Shown here piece after piece: positions 1 to 12,500 of a stretch of DNA of 64,000 nucleotides (the stretch's first letter is position 1; the number at the start of each line of letters is the position of its first letter). Source of the stretch: Carallia brachiata. Lineage: Eukaryota > Streptophyta > Magnoliopsida > Malpighiales > Rhizophoraceae. The notes under the pieces were generated by a model. It made no database searches, was not told the origin of the DNA, and worked only from the letters and a program-made list of their open reading frames with translations. Location of the stretch: assembly GCA_021464245.1 (NCBI GenBank), contig JADCRB010000016.1:13757440-13821439 (forward strand). The letters run 5' to 3'. A program made the translations under genes and the position numbers.

Positions 1-2480
1 AATCCTACTTTCTTTCCGGCAATATTTATGTTTAGAACAGAAAATAAATTAGAACCTTCAGGTGCTTGTCATGACTATATCCTAAGTCAAAGGGATTGGA
101 TTTACGTGAAGGAAAATTATATTCTTGTTAAATTGACCCACTGAGTGAATTAGTTTAAATAGTAAGATTATACAATTATACTTAAATAATAATAAGTAGT
201 AACGTATTTTTATCTAAAAATATTTGTTTGAAGTTATTCTTGTACAACTAAAATGCTTTTTTTTTTTCTAAGTTAAAATTACTTGGGTATAGTCAGATTT
301 ATTCCCTTTTCTCTTGCTGGGGTAGGATAATACAACACTAATCTGATCTAAGTGCCTTCATATCCTGAGATCACATCAGAATCAATACTATGTTGTGGGA
401 ATGACAGCACCCAAGAATCTGGAAATTAAATGAGCAAGAATAGCTAGGGTCCGCAAAAACCCTCCTTCGGAAGGAAGGACCTATTTGCAATGGCCGTAAG
501 GTTTTACCATAATGGGAGATATGATGGATGGGTAGTGGACAAGCAAAATGAATATTGATTGGTTTGATCAATTGGGTGAGTGGTGGATTGGGATCGAGGG
601 ACCAATCTTGAATGTTGGGGACTTCTGGCTTTTCAAAGTTGAAAGACCCAACCTCGTACAAATAATTGAAAAGGAAAAGTGGCTTACTAAAACAGTTTAA
701 CGTTTGATGTCAGCGGAGATATGATTAACTTAAAACATGGTCTCTTATTTTAAGAACATTAATAATTAAAATTTTAAATATTTATTTTAAAAATTTTAAA
801 TTTCAATCACAAAAAAATTATGACTTGTAAAATTTATAAAATCAAAAAGAATTATTTCTACGGCCTATTTTATTGTCTAATATAACTCAATAAAGGGTCA
901 TTATTGCCATCCGGAGATGCAGTGATCCACTCAAAAAAGAGATGCAGTGATAAAATTGACAATCAAACAGATGGAGCTGAATAGCTGACACCGACAGGAG
1001 ACAAGGAAACTAATTACAGCCTGAGGGACCCTTGATTTTGCCCCCATATTCTATTTTTAAACATCTCCAAAACATGCTTTATTAGGCTCTTCAACTTTCT
1101 TTGACGCCATACTTTCAAAGTTTAGACCAAGTCAAAAAGCTCATTGACTGCTTGGAAGTTGGTGCATTTAAAAAGATAGGAAAAAAAGAGCTTTGTTTTT
1201 GTTTGAGGCAGAGGAAAGAGAAAAAAAGAAATTGAATATCTTTAAATTTAAATAAAAAAACAGAAGACTGACGAGAAAAACATGGTCCAACTGTAATAAA
1301 GCCTACGAGATTAAAATAATAGCAGTTTTGGTACGAGTTCCTCAATAAGTCGATGACATGTTTCATGTGAACAATACATTTGCATTGGAAGAATGTCTGT
1401 GATTGACTCGTGAATCAGCACAAAACCATTGGGATTAATTTACAATAATTTGATAGAGACAAGTGAGTCCAGGCGCCAGTGATGGAAGGATAGAATGTGA
1501 ACAAACAATAAAATCGCTAAAGATCTTAGAATTAGTTAAAATAATTACTAATTTTATTAGTTAAAAATATAGTTAAAAATTAAAATTTTACTACAACTGG
1601 TTCTTATTTTTTTATGAGTTTAATTTTTTTAGATAAAAATAAGATAAAATAAAATAAAATTATTAGTAACTTTGTGAACATCGTAGACTGAATCTCTCTT
1701 ATTTAATATACATATATGCAAACACATTTGGACCTGACCCAATTGAGGACTAAGCAAGGAGATCGTTTCTCCAACCTCTACACACGCCCAAGAAAATTAC
1801 ACTTTGAGGAAAGCCCAGGCTCCTTTTCCCTTCTCTTCTTCTTCTAGGTTCATTAAGGAGTCTGTTAAGCTGTCTTCCATTCTCCTCTTTATTTAACTTT
1901 TTAAAGCTCAAGCCTCTCGGTATAACCTTGTTAGTGAAGGTTGTGGTTAGTAGTTCAATTCTACAATATCCTTCCCCCTTCTTTTTTATATGAGTTTAAT
2001 CCTCTCCTAAAATCAAAAAAAAAAAAAAACCTATCAATGTGCACTGATAAAAGTTACTTCACATCTCTCAGAAATACTTTAATAGTTCAGAACTTGAAAC
2101 TTTATCACCAAGGACTTGAATTCCAATTTTAAAAAAGTGTGAAATTTACAAAAATAAAGAAAGTTACCTCATACATCTAATATGTTTCTTGATAGACTAT
2201 AAAAATTCATAAATTATGGAACAAAAAAAATTACGATTAAATAAAATAAAAATTATTTCATTATAACTTGGGTATATCTTACTATTTGCCGGCGACCTGA
2301 CCGCAGTTCACTGTTTAATGAAAAGCCCAGTACAGTCCCACGGCATGCACAAGAGTTAAATAGCTTGTTTTAAGCTCATGAAGCAATTATACTGAAAAAA
2401 AAAAAAAAAAGAAAAAAGCTCATGTAGCAACTTGCTCCCATGAAACTCACCATCCTAAGATTAAAAGGTTAATGTAAAAG
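1..2480. other. AT-rich intergenic sequence
   Basis: No gene could be supported here. Open frames are short, low in complexity and match no family I recognise. The longest (minus strand, 661 to 371, 96 codons) has no domain, no convincing splice sites and no paralogue elsewhere in the window. The stretch contains poly-A/T runs (for example near 2010 and 2395) and AT-rich DNA typical of plant intergenic regions. Confidence 0.6.
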
Positions 2481-2482
2481 GA

Positions 2483-2640
2483 CCTGGCTACGTGTACGCC
2501 AACCTGGTGTACTCAACAATAAAAAATTATTTTTAGTTATTTTAACAAAATTAAAATTTAGATCTAAATGATTATTATATAATTATAAATTGTAAATATT
2601 ATATGAAATTCTCTAAAAAATTTTTTTTTAAAAGCAGTAC
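2483..2640. repeat. Dispersed AT-rich repeat, partner at about 13.69-13.88 kb
   Basis: The segment starts with GGACCTGGCTA and a GGTGTACT motif and then becomes AT-rich. The same order of motifs recurs at 13690-13880 (GGACCTGGCTAGCTACACC, then TTGGTGTACT). This looks like two diverged copies of one non-coding repeat. No terminal repeats were defined. Confidence 0.4.
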
Positions 2641-3599
2641 AAAAGAAACAATATTTTAATGAGTGCCTGTACCTATAAATAAATATAAATAAATATGTGC
2701 TACAAAAAATACATCAATGATGACATATACCTCTGAACTGAAGTCCTTTTAAAATTGATCCTTAACATCCCATAATAAGCAAGATTATATATAGAACATA
2801 GTCTACAGTTTAAAACTGATACCAGCATCAACTGCACATGGATTTTGAGATGAAAATAATGTGAAAAATCCGCTATATAAATGAAGATTTTAAGGTAAAG
2901 ATGCACCAACCTCCATGCAGTTAGGAACATAATCCGAATGTACCTCCAAATAACAGTCAGAGAAAGAGTGCTGAAGAAGAACGCTATTGTATGTCATGCT
3001 GAACACAAATGTGGAATGGCAGACAATTCAACTTTTCTGCCTACAAGCACTCAGATATGAAAAGACAAGCAGCTAAAATATATCTAGAAATGGCAGCATA
3101 TGGCAGCCATTCTTTGCAACTCTCAACACCTGGAAAAAAAAAAGGACAAACATTAGAAATTAGACAACAAGAGCAAAGCTTTCACATGCAAAATATGCAA
3201 ACAAAGTAGAACTTGCCTTCCACAAGGTTTAGACACCTTGTGCATTGCTTGTAGAGTTTGCATCAGTGATTCTGTCAGAGGCAGGCTTTTTCTCTATCAA
3301 TCTCTCCCTTCAAAAAGGTAGCAAACAGAAGAGTTTCCTCATAATAAAATTATAAATTAACTCCTCCATAATACAGTTTTATCAAATGCATTCTCAAATC
3401 CAGAAGATATTGTAAGATGCAGATATGTCCATGACCAAATCACAGATGTCCTTTGTAACTCGGGAACAAGAAAAATGCATGGTAATCCAGAACCTCAGCT
3501 GAATATAATGAGCCGAAAAAGGTAGGAGAGATGTATGTGAGCATCAACATTATGCAACCAGAAAGGAGGGGTGAATGACATGAGTTATACTCTTACATC

Positions 3600-4470
3600 T
3601 TGAAGGTTAAGTTCAGCGCTAGGCCTCTGTTTCTTCATCTCATCCGGTACCTACAGGTAAACAATTAAGCACATTTCGTATTAGTTTGACTAAATATATA
3701 GCTACTTAGCATGAGCCTGCCGCTCATTTACCTCCACCAAGTGCATTACGGGTTCCACAAGTTGCACCTTCGCCATCAGATCATAATGATAGTGATCATT
3801 ATCGCGACAGGCCACTTCAAGATTCTAGTTTTTCATCTTTTTCCCAAAACTCCGGTCGTAATCATAAAGGAGAAAGCAACAGATCCTGCTGGCCCAGCAA
3901 GGAAAGCAACCAACAACTTAGGGGCAGAAACTTTAGGGAATCGCATTTCTTACCTAGACAACAAGGTAGGCGGAAGGTGTATGTAAAATCACAGACAACC
4001 TAGGATTATACTGTGAACCGATAGGTTTTGCACAAGCCAGCAATAACGTCAAAGTATTAAGGAAAGAAATAATCTCGGCCTTTGTGAAGAGAACAGTTTG
4101 TTGCTCCACCACCTACAAAGATAAGGAAAAATGTCAACTTCAGTGCTAGTATGTTTCTTCAGCTCACCCAGTATCCACAGGACAAAAATTAATCAAATTT
4201 AGCTTCAGTTTCGTAAAATATACAGCAGTTTAGCATGTTCTACTATCCCTTTACCCCCATCAAGTGCACTGACAGTCCCCCAAGTTGCATCTTCCGATCA
4301 TTTTATTGCAACTGGCCGTGCCAAGATTCTCCCTTGCCATCCTTTTCCCGAAGACCCGGTCATGAAAAGATCCATGTCAATAGTTCCTGCAGAACAATGA
4401 AAAGCAAGAATCTCAGCCTTTGCAATGAGACCAGTTTGTTGCCATATCACCTAAAAAGATAAGCAACAAT
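3600..4470 (+). repeat. Local tandem duplication of about 0.4-0.5 kb (two diverged units)
   Basis: The unit at about 3600-4135 is repeated at about 4136-4470 in the same order. Both contain an AGTGCTAG or AGCGCTAG start, a TTTCTTCA(G/T)CTCA block, a CCACCAAGTGCA or CCATCAAGTGCA block followed by a CAAGTTGCA block, a CAAGATTC block, and an AATCTCGGCCTTTG or AATCTCAGCCTTTG end. One frame of unit 1 (from about 3718) reads as a Pro/Ser-rich, then Arg/Asn-rich peptide, but it has no start and no known domain. It may derive from an exon of an unidentified gene. Unit 2 is more degraded. Confidence 0.55.
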
Positions 4471-4784
4471 AAACTCACCTAATAAAGGATGCAGCACTTG
4501 TAGGGCTAATATAAGTAGGCTAGAAGCGCAAGTTATTGCTTTATCATTCACTTGAACATGGAATCATCTAGGAACCAAATATTCATGAAGATAACTGAAT
4601 TTGGTAGTTAATGTGTTAATCATAATCTAAAGTTTACGTACCACAGTAGTGAAAAGGTCAATTTGATCAACGAATGTAATGTAATCCCTGCATTTCTAGA
4701 AATTTTGTCAAATTCATTGGTGCAATGTCTGTCACTTATAACAAGTGCTGCACTTTCAGAAAGTAAAGATGAAGTCATAGATAC

Positions 4785-5210
4785 TCAAAATCCCATATAA
4801 TCCAAGGTATGTCTCAAACAAAGACCTGTCAAGCCAACTGATGAGCCACCCCTTCCACTGGTGTATATACCACAACGAGATAGCTTGGGTATGTAATGAA
4901 GAGGCTGAGACTTGCTTGTTCCTAGATCACCAACAAGAAGGATATTGATGTCACTATAAAAGCTATCGCCAGATATCGTATGCAAGCCTTTCCCACCAAA
5001 AGCCACAATTTGGGCATCAACCCACCATCATTCCCTACAGCATAACATAATAAAAAAAAAAAAAAGAAATTTTATCAAATCCAATCAATGAATTGGGGAA
5101 TCAAACTTCTAAAATTACCTGGCCAAGAAGTTCACTTTTCATGTCATCCAGCTCCCAAGTGTCTGATGTCGAAGATCTAGTTAGTCTCTTTAAAGTGTTT
5201 TTGCCTGCAG
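4785..5210 (-). pseudogene. MCM4-like replicative helicase pseudogene fragment (two exon remnants)
   Basis: Reading the minus strand, one remnant at about 5190-5120 contains WELDDMKSELLG. This resembles the MCM4 segment just before the AAA+ core. A second remnant at about 4985-4825 contains DINILLVGDLGTSKSQ and GIYTSGRGGSSVGLTG, the MCM Walker A region and the stretch after it. MCM4 is a subunit of the MCM2-7 DNA helicase that unwinds replication origins. Only about 70 of the roughly 850 residues of the family are present. The Walker A proline is replaced by Leu, no start or downstream Walker B exon was found, and stops follow. The second remnant ends at a plausible GT donor (ACAG|GTCTTT). 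I call it a dead fragment with introns partly retained, so not a processed retrocopy. Confidence 0.75.
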
Positions 5211-5913
5211 TTTCAAGCCAGGATAAGCTCCAAGGAAAAATAAAAAGGGAAAGCCAATTTGTTGAGAAATATAACCATATACCAGGACACCTTGACACCT
5301 TCACTTGATTGAATTGTACATAATCTTCAATTCTGCATCAGGTATTATGAACTCCAATGGAGTCTTCTCGCCAGCACTCATGACTTGTCATTTTCTTTAC
5401 ATGTACGTATATGCAAGTCTGCAATCTCCAATTCTTTTCTCTTGAAACTAACATGAAAAAAGGAGGTTGGGTTAGAGATGTCCTTCCCATTATGGGGAAA
5501 AAAAATCAATAAAGAACACTCCCTAGATGACAATGAACTCACTTATTAGGAGGCATACAGCACTTGTGCTCCAGTATGAAGTAAGCTGCAAGTGGCAACT
5601 TCATGTTTTATATTGTTCACTTGAGTATGGATCAACTGGGAACCATATTCCCCTGCAGAAAACTGAATTTGGTAGCTGTTGTGAAACTAATAACATAAAT
5701 TAAAAGACAGTACATACTGCCACTTATTAAATTAAAATTTAACCAACTCATGTAACAATCCCTGCATTTTCAAGCATATTATCAGATACATCAATGCAGT
5801 GTCTTTGTCGCTTAAAACAAAAGCTGCATTTTTTGAAATTAGAGATTAATTCACATATACTCAAAATCACATTTGATCTAAGGTACGATAGTTTATGCTA
5901 GTTTTGATACGTC

Positions 5914-6029
5914 ACCACAAAGGTAAAGATAAATATGACCGTGATTTCGGCAATCCTGTTCCCAAGGAAAAGCCCAAGGAATGTATAGAAGGCCACAACT
6001 AGGAAGCCGTAGATAGCCCTGCCCACCAT
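5914..6029 (-). pseudogene. Hydrophobic exon of an unidentified membrane protein, copy 1
   Basis: On the minus strand, directly after a TTACAG acceptor-like site, an ATG opens a hydrophobic stretch containing FLVVAFYTFLGLFLGNRIAE, and the frame stops shortly after 5914. The segment could span a membrane once or twice. It vaguely resembles the N-terminal membrane segment of plant DHHC protein S-acyltransferases, but no DHHC motif is present, so I do not assign it. A matching exon lies at 11535-11649. Upstream on the minus strand (7203 to about 7140) a short ATG frame reading MEASIEIAKMTILDLATPV could be its first exon. Confidence 0.4.
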
Positions 6030-7441
6030 CTGTAATGTAAGAACTGATTTCTACTGAACCAAATTACTATAGACATGTTTAAACTTAAAGATTAAAAGCA
6101 CAACAAACGAATTCACTGTACAAGAGAGGAAAAAAAAACAGTAAACTTTCTCTAATATTTAAGTTGAATTCAAAAAAAGAAGAAAACCCCATCAAGCAGA
6201 ATCGGATATTTGAGAAAAAGAACGAGAAAGTAGACCTGATGGCGCCTCATCATCATGGTCAGTTCGTCTTAACAAACTGCAAAGTTCTGTTTAGTAATAA
6301 AAGGCTACCATTACAACTCTATTTTAATTGTTTTCCTGCAGTTTCATGCCAGAATAAACTCCAAGAGAAATTAATGAAGAAAATTAATAAGTTGAGAAAT
6401 ACAACCAGATGCCGCGACACCATGGCTTCATCAAATTGTACATATTCCTCAATTCTGTGTGAGACACTATCAACTTCAATTCAACGGGGTGTTCTTGCCA
6501 GAACTCACGAATTGTCCGTTTTCCTTATGTGGAAAGCTATGTATGTCTGCAGTCAGAAAGGATGGAAAAGCCATTAAAATCAGGACAGCCTCCGACCCTT
6601 TTCTCTTGAAACAGAAAGCAAAATAATCGCAACATGTGCTGGTACGAATGATAAGAGTCCATCACCGCTTAATCAGTACTCTCAAGTTTGAATTTCTAAG
6701 AATATAGTCGTATTAAGTAACTGTTTGGAGACTTTTATCGAATTATGTTCGGATTATGTTCAGATCGGTTCATATTAGTCAGTCCATTGATTTGGATACT
6801 GGACAGTTCTTAAAAAAAAAAAAAATATTAATAATAATAATAATAATAATAATGTAGAACCAACGCAAGAACTTAAAAAGTTGAAAAAACTATTGACCAA
6901 TCACACTATCGCCGTCCTTTATTTCTTCGATGTTATGTACCTTCACGGCCCGGAATCTGAGCCAATCTTGCCGCTGGATCGTCCTTGTTGTCTCCACGGC
7001 CAAGATTAGGTAAGGTTAGAGATGCGTTGTTTTAGCCGAAAAAAAAAGTCAGACAAAGAACTATCATTAGACAGCAAAAAGAAGAGAAGAAAACGATAAA
7101 GAAATACCCAAAAAAAGAAAAGCGAACAGAAAGAAAAGAATGCAAACACAGGAGTAGCCAAGTCAAGAATCGTCATTTTGGCGATCTCGATGCTTGCTTC
7201 CAAGGGCCGCTTGCAGCACTTGGGCTTGGGTAAAAGGCCAGGAGGCAGAGAGGAGGATTGGGGAAATTGGAGAATTTAGCCGTTATAATTGAGTCGGTCT
7301 ATTTAAAACAAAAATTTAAATGAAAAAAAATTGCAAATTCTTTACGATTTCTCATTTAATTAGTAAAATTAGTAAAAAAATAAAATAAAAAATAAAATTA
7401 GTAAGCACCTTAATTTAAAATTTCGTCTGATTTAATAGTTA

Positions 7442-7597
7442 ATTAGAATTTTCCGTCTAATTCAGTATTCCGCATCTAATTAGAATTCTACAATTAATTA
7501 GAATTCCGCATTTGATTGGAATTCTGCATTCAACTAGAACTTCGCTGTTAATTAGGATTCCACATTTAATTAGGCTTCCGATTTTAATTGGATTTCG
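7442..7597. repeat. 18-bp tandem repeat array 1 (about 8 units)
   Basis: Consecutive 18-base units follow the pattern ATTAGAATTCCGCATTTA with substitutions, for example ATTAGAATTCCGCATTTG then ATTGGAATTCTGCATTCA then ACTAGAACTTCGCTGTTA. The period is exactly 18 for at least six successive units, with one 19-base unit near the start. Related arrays occur at 12307, 18291, 19070 and 19811. Confidence 0.85.
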
Positions 7598-7710
7598 TTA
7601 GCTAATCTAACGGCACAAATCCTAAATTTGTAACGCGCTACCCGCTTGCCCTTGTTAGCCCTCAAATTATGACCAAAATTCTGTCTTTTTTTTTTTTTTG
7701 GGAGAATTTT

Positions 7711-8907
7711 GCCAATTTTATTGACCAAACTAGAAATTTAATCAACTTTTTTTTTTAGAAGAGAAATTTTAAATGATTAGAATCTCAGTGGATTGCTTGC
7801 TCAATCGATGTAATACTAGTTCAATCTCAGTGAACCAATGAACTTCCACTCCTTGGAATAGTCTCTTACATTTTTGTAAAATGTTAGGGGGCGTTTGGTT
7901 AATGTTTCTATGATTGGAGTTAGAATTGTGATCAAATATAATCGAAAACGATATGACAATTAAATTTACTAAAGTGTTTCATTTCTCATAAAATCAGAAT
8001 CTCATTTTCTCTAAAGATCTGCTCCATCCAATAGTAGGAATGAACATCTAGATAATAAAGAAACTGCAAAATCCAAATTAAAAATTATAATGTACAAAAA
8101 TCATTATAAATATAATAATATTGTTGAAAATGAGATTTATCTCGATTTGGAGTGAGCTGATTAAAAAAAAAATGGATTAGATTACAATACAATATATTTA
8201 TGATCTCTCTCGCAGCTCAATGTTCCGCAGAGAAAATGAGATTTGGAGGGGAAAAAAAAGAGAGAGGCTCTAATCCCTGGCAAGATTTGGTCAGATTATA
8301 TTTAAAATGTAGACTTTTTTTAGAGTGTTGCTATACAACTAGAAGATTTAGGTAGAATTTTACTAAAATAATGTGATGTTGACAATTTTTTAGTAGTTAC
8401 ATGTTATTTTTATTCATGTTTAACAAAAAATAACGTAATTGTTACATCATTCTCAATATTTAAGTAAATTCTCTAGTTACCGAACCTTTTTCTTTCTTTT
8501 TTATTTTATAATTAGTGTTATTTTAAATTTTAATTTTTAAATAATTTTTAAATTAAAGTATTTTGGATAGTTTTTGACTAAATCTTCCCGTCATCAACAA
8601 TTCCCCCCAAAAAAAAAAAAATGCTACACATTAACGAATAGGCCTCTTCACAGGTTAGACACTTCATCTGGCCCGGGCCAGTAAGCCCAATTTGGCTTTT
8701 TTTTTTCCTTTGTTTTTCTTTTTTTCCCCTAAATCCAGCCCACTGTAAATTTGATAATTAAGTTTAAGTTAGCCTTGAAAAATAAGAGAGCTGATCTGAC
8801 CCAAACAAAAAAAAAAAAAAACAGAGAGCTGATCTGACCCAAACCAAAAAAAAAAAAAAAAAAAAGGGGTGAGGGCATTTATTGGCTAACTAAAGGAAGT
8901 TAGTGAG
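7711..8907. other. AT-rich intergenic sequence
   Basis: No gene was seen. The stretch contains poly-A/T tracts, and a GGGGGCGTTTGGTTAATG motif at about 7889 typical of one end of a plant MITE, for which no matching second end was found. Around 8805-8865 an AGAGAGCTGATCTGACCCAAA block is repeated in tandem and separated by poly-A. Confidence 0.5.
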
Positions 8908-9418
8908 TAGGGTTGTTTAAAAACTGATCAATCTGATTTAATCTGACTAATTTAACTTGTACGAATTTTCATCCACAAAAACTGTAAAAGTGTGGACTGG
9001 TTGCGGTTTTAAAATTTTAAAATCTGCCAAAGGAGAATTTTAATGCGGATTAAGGGTTCAATTCGCTCAATCTAACTCAATCCGCTTATATATATATATA
9101 TAAATTTAAAAATAAACGTTGCTTCTAAATTATTATTGTAACTAATGACTTATGATCCCGATTAATGACGTGGACATATTATTTTATTAAAATATTTATA
9201 AATTTGATGATTGATGAGGACTATTAATTGAAAAAAATTATAATTTTTTTTTATTACATACAACCTGTCAAAATCTATCCAATCCAGTCAGCCACTGATG
9301 GATTGGATTGGATTGTACGGCGGATTAAGTGCGGATGGAGAATCGTTCAATCCGTTATCGACGAATTACATGCAGATATATATTCAAATTCACTCAATTT
9401 GATCTGCGAACACCCTTA
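8908..9418. mobile_element. hAT-like non-autonomous element (MITE), 511 bp
   Basis: The left end begins TAGGGTTGTTTA and the right end, reverse-complemented, begins TAAGGGTGTTC, giving imperfect terminal inverted repeats. The element is flanked by near-identical 8-bp sequences, TTAGTGAG at 8900-8907 and TAAGTGAG at 9419-9426, as expected for hAT target-site duplication. The interior has no transposase; the short open frame from 9228 is not a gene. The ends fit the TAGGG-type hAT termini known from plants. One mismatch in the target duplication and weak inverted repeats suggest an old insertion. Confidence 0.6.
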
Positions 9419-9426
9419 TAAGTGAG

Positions 9427-10617
9427 TAATGACCTTAAAAGAATTTTTAATTTGACTTTTTTTTTATGTAGATATTCACGTATAATCTTATATCATAAAT
9501 AAAAATTTATTTAAAATAAAAGAGATAATAAAACTAATTTATGTAAAGTAAAATTATATATAAATTATACTTACTAAAAAATTTTATTAAGAATTAATTT
9601 TTTGGTTCTCTAGGCGCTTAGCCTCCTGTACGATTAATGCATCATCTTTTGTGTGCCAACTCGGTTACTAATTATTACAGAGGCCATGGTCTGAAGCAGC
9701 TTGCTTCGGCCAATTCATACAATCAAGGCGTAAGAATTGAGCTTTTTTCAACTGTTGGCCTCCCGAACTCCAGACATCGCTTTCACCCATCCTTCTTCTA
9801 CTACTGCGCTGTAGTTCTTTTGAAAAAAGAAAAAGTGGTTTCATTGGGTGGCTTGAGGGCACCACCTTCCGTTCTTGAACTTAAATTTACATTGCTTTTT
9901 AAACTAAGGCATGTCGCTCGAAAATTAAACTAAGAGACATTCTTGTGGTTATAAAATTAGATTTTTGTTTTCAAAGTTTTAGATTCCAATTGTGTGAAGA
10001 GAGATGAGATTTATGAAAATTAAAAAATATTTTTTGTTGTATAATTTATACTTCAGTTAACCTTTTAATGAACAAAAATAAAAATTTAATATTATTTAAA
10101 CATATAAGTGGTTAAGAACTTAAATCACTATTTTTAAGATCTCCGATTATAATACCAACAAGAGGGTTGAAAATTCGTGAATTGTACGTTGTGGATTTCA
10201 AATTCGTTAATACTATATTTTAACGTAGGAGAGGTCTACTAGCTCAATAATGTTATTGTAGTAATCTTTCTCATAAGAATTGTTTAAATGAAGATAGTAA
10301 CGGATAACTTTTAGTTTTGATTATAAATACGATAATAAATATATTTGTGATATATCTACTAATAATGATTTCCAATGAGAGAAAATAAATAAATAAAACG
10401 TAAACTGAGAAGTGTGCGAGGTTGTCAAGGTCACTCGTCATTATTTTTTTGGTCAAGGTCACTTGTCATTACTCATGAGTAAAGTCTGGTTTGAAAATTC
10501 CTTGCAATTTGGAAGACAAAAGTCTCAATTGCCCGCATACACCAAGTCCTCCCACGGACCGGGGTACGTAATTGGAGAAAACGAAAGCTAATAATTGACG
10601 AAGAGAGTTCCTCCGGC
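9427..10617. other. Intergenic sequence with no supported gene
   Basis: A moderately GC-rich stretch at about 9600-9870 carries open frames on both strands (+ 9637-9933, - 9865-9668), but neither resembles a known protein and there is no codon or splice evidence. The remainder is AT-rich. Confidence 0.5.
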
Positions 10618-11534
10618 AGGACACCTTGACACCTTCGCTTCATCGAATTGTACATAATCTTCAATTCTGTATCAGGTAGTATGAACTACAATGGAGTCTC
10701 CTCGCCAGCATTCATGACTTGTCATTTTCTTTACATGCACGTATATGCAAGTCTGCAATCTCGGATTCTTTTCTCTCGAAACTAACATCAAAAAGGGAAA
10801 GATCAACTATAGTGTAAAAGCAACTCAGGGAAAACTAGAAATTATAAAATTGGCAGACTATCAACCAATCATGGTGCCACATGTACTCCGTATCTTCTTA
10901 AATAGATTATAATATTAGATTTTAAGGCTAAATCCAGAAACCGGAATTCAAAAAGTTCATGCTGCTGCAAATTATCTTCACGGCCCAACATCTCGGCCAC
11001 TATTTTCCGCTAATGAAATACCTTCCGATGATTGCGCACGTTTTGTATCTTCCAGACCCAGAACATCCTAGTGTGCCACCAAGATTAGATTAGTTTAGAG
11101 ATGTCCTTCCCATTATGGGGAAAAAAAAATCAATAAAGAACTCTCCCTAGATGACAATGAGCTCACTTATTAGAAGACATACAGCACTTGTGCTCCAATA
11201 GGAAGTATGCTGGAAGTGGCAACTTCATGTTTTATATCCTTCACTTGAATATGGATCAACTAGGAACCATATTCCCCTGCAGAAAACTGAATTGGTAGTT
11301 AATGCTGAACTCATAATATAAGTTAAATAATTACATACTGCCGCTTATTAAAGTAAAATTTAACCAACTCATGTATCAATCCCTGCATTTTCAAGCATGT
11401 TATCAATACATCAATGCAATGTCTCTGTCGCTTAAAAAAAAAGCTGCATTTTTTGATATTAAAGATTAATTCATAGATACTCAAAGTCACATTTGATCTA
11501 AGGTATGCTAGTTTATGCTAGTTTTGATACATCA

Positions 11535-11649
11535 CCACAAAGGTAAAGATGGATATGACCGTGATTTCTGCATTCCTGTTTCCAAGGAAAAGCCCAAGGA
11601 ATGTATAGAAGGCCACAACTAAGAAGCTGTCGATAGCCATACCCACCAT
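11535..11649 (-). pseudogene. Hydrophobic exon of an unidentified membrane protein, copy 2
   Basis: Paralogue of the exon at 5914-6029. The minus strand reads ATG followed by FLVVAFYTFLGLFLGNRNAE, preceded by a TTACAG acceptor-like site. Charged and polar residues differ between the copies, whereas the hydrophobic core is conserved. No complete gene can be assembled around it. A purine-rich tract of more than 20 A's lies at about 11911-11932 between this exon and the putative upstream exon. Confidence 0.4.
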
Positions 11650-12306
11650 CTGTAATGCAAGAACCGACTTTTACTGAACCAATTCGCTATGGCCATGTTT
11701 AAACTTAAAGATTAAAAGCACAACAAACGAATTCAAAACAAATAAGAAAACCCCATCAAGCAAAAACGGGTATTTGAGAAAAAGAACAAGAAAGTAGACC
11801 TGAACCACTTTTGCCGCTGGGTCGTCCTCGTCTGATCAATAGCCCAAAAAAGAATCAGATAAAGAACTATCATTAGACAGCAAAAGAAGAGAAGAAAACG
11901 ATAAAGAACCAAAAAAAAAAAAAAAAAAAAAAAGAGCAAACAGAAGAAAAGAATGAATGCAAGCACAGGAGGAGTCAAGTCAAGAATCGCTATTTTGCCG
12001 ATCTTGATGCTTGCATCCAAGGGCCACTCGCACATTCAAAGATTCTTTCGACCAAAGGAACCAGATTTAGGGGAAATATAAACACAAGCAATCTCTGAGC
12101 TGAAGAAATAGCAGCAAAGGAAGAAAGAATTCCGGCAGCAGCACTCGGGCTTTGGGCGAAAGGCCGGGGAGGCCTTGGAGAGAGAAGGAGAGAGGCAACT
12201 GGAAAATTGGGGGAAATTGGAGAATTTAGCCGTTATAGTTGCGTCCGTTTTTATTTAAAACAAAAATTCCAACTAAAAAAATGCAAATTCTTTAAGATTT
12301 CTCATT

Positions 12307-12500
12307 TATTTAGGATTCCGCTTTCAATTAAGGTTCCATAGTTAAATAAAATTTCCCATCTGATTGAGTATTCCGCATCCAATTAGAATTCCACAATTAA
12401 TTAGAATTCCTCATTTGATTGGAATTCTATGTTCAATTAGAACTCCACTATTAATTAAGATTCCACATTTGATTAGGCTTCCGATCTTAATTGGATTTCG
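12307..12500. repeat. 18-bp tandem repeat array 2
   Basis: Units such as ATTAGAATTCCACAATTA, ATTAGAATTCCTCATTTG, ATTGGAATTCTATGTTCA and ATTAGAACTCCACTATTA follow each other at an exact 18-base period from about 12395 to 12500. More degenerate units precede them. It corresponds position for position with the array at 7442-7597 in the other segment copy. Confidence 0.85.

Larger units (their letters stand above)
5284..7710. repeat. Duplicated segment, copy 1 (partner 10618-12600)
   Basis: Long blocks run in the same order in both copies: the CACCTTGACACCTTC start (5289 and 10623), the CCTTCCCATTATGGGG block (5481 and 11105), the hydrophobic exon near 6.0 and 11.6 kb, a purine-rich AGACAGCAAAA stretch (7069 and 11875), the 18-bp repeat array, and the shared end ATGACCAAAATTCTGT (7668 and 12580). 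Within copy 1, 6340-6460 is also a second, diverged version of 5205-5330. It appears to be an old duplication of a minus-strand gene's 5' part with promoter-side repeats. Confidence 0.75.

Noticed and set aside
371..661. 96-codon open frame on the minus strand
   Set aside because: It has no recognisable domain, no splice context and no paralogue, and its length is within chance for this composition.
5914..6029. Assignment of the hydrophobic exon to a DHHC protein S-acyltransferase
   Set aside because: Only a vague resemblance of a membrane segment. No DHHC cysteine-rich domain exists nearby.
7889..7905. GGGGGCGTTTGGTTAATG, typical MITE end
   Set aside because: I found no matching inverted end downstream, so no element can be delimited.
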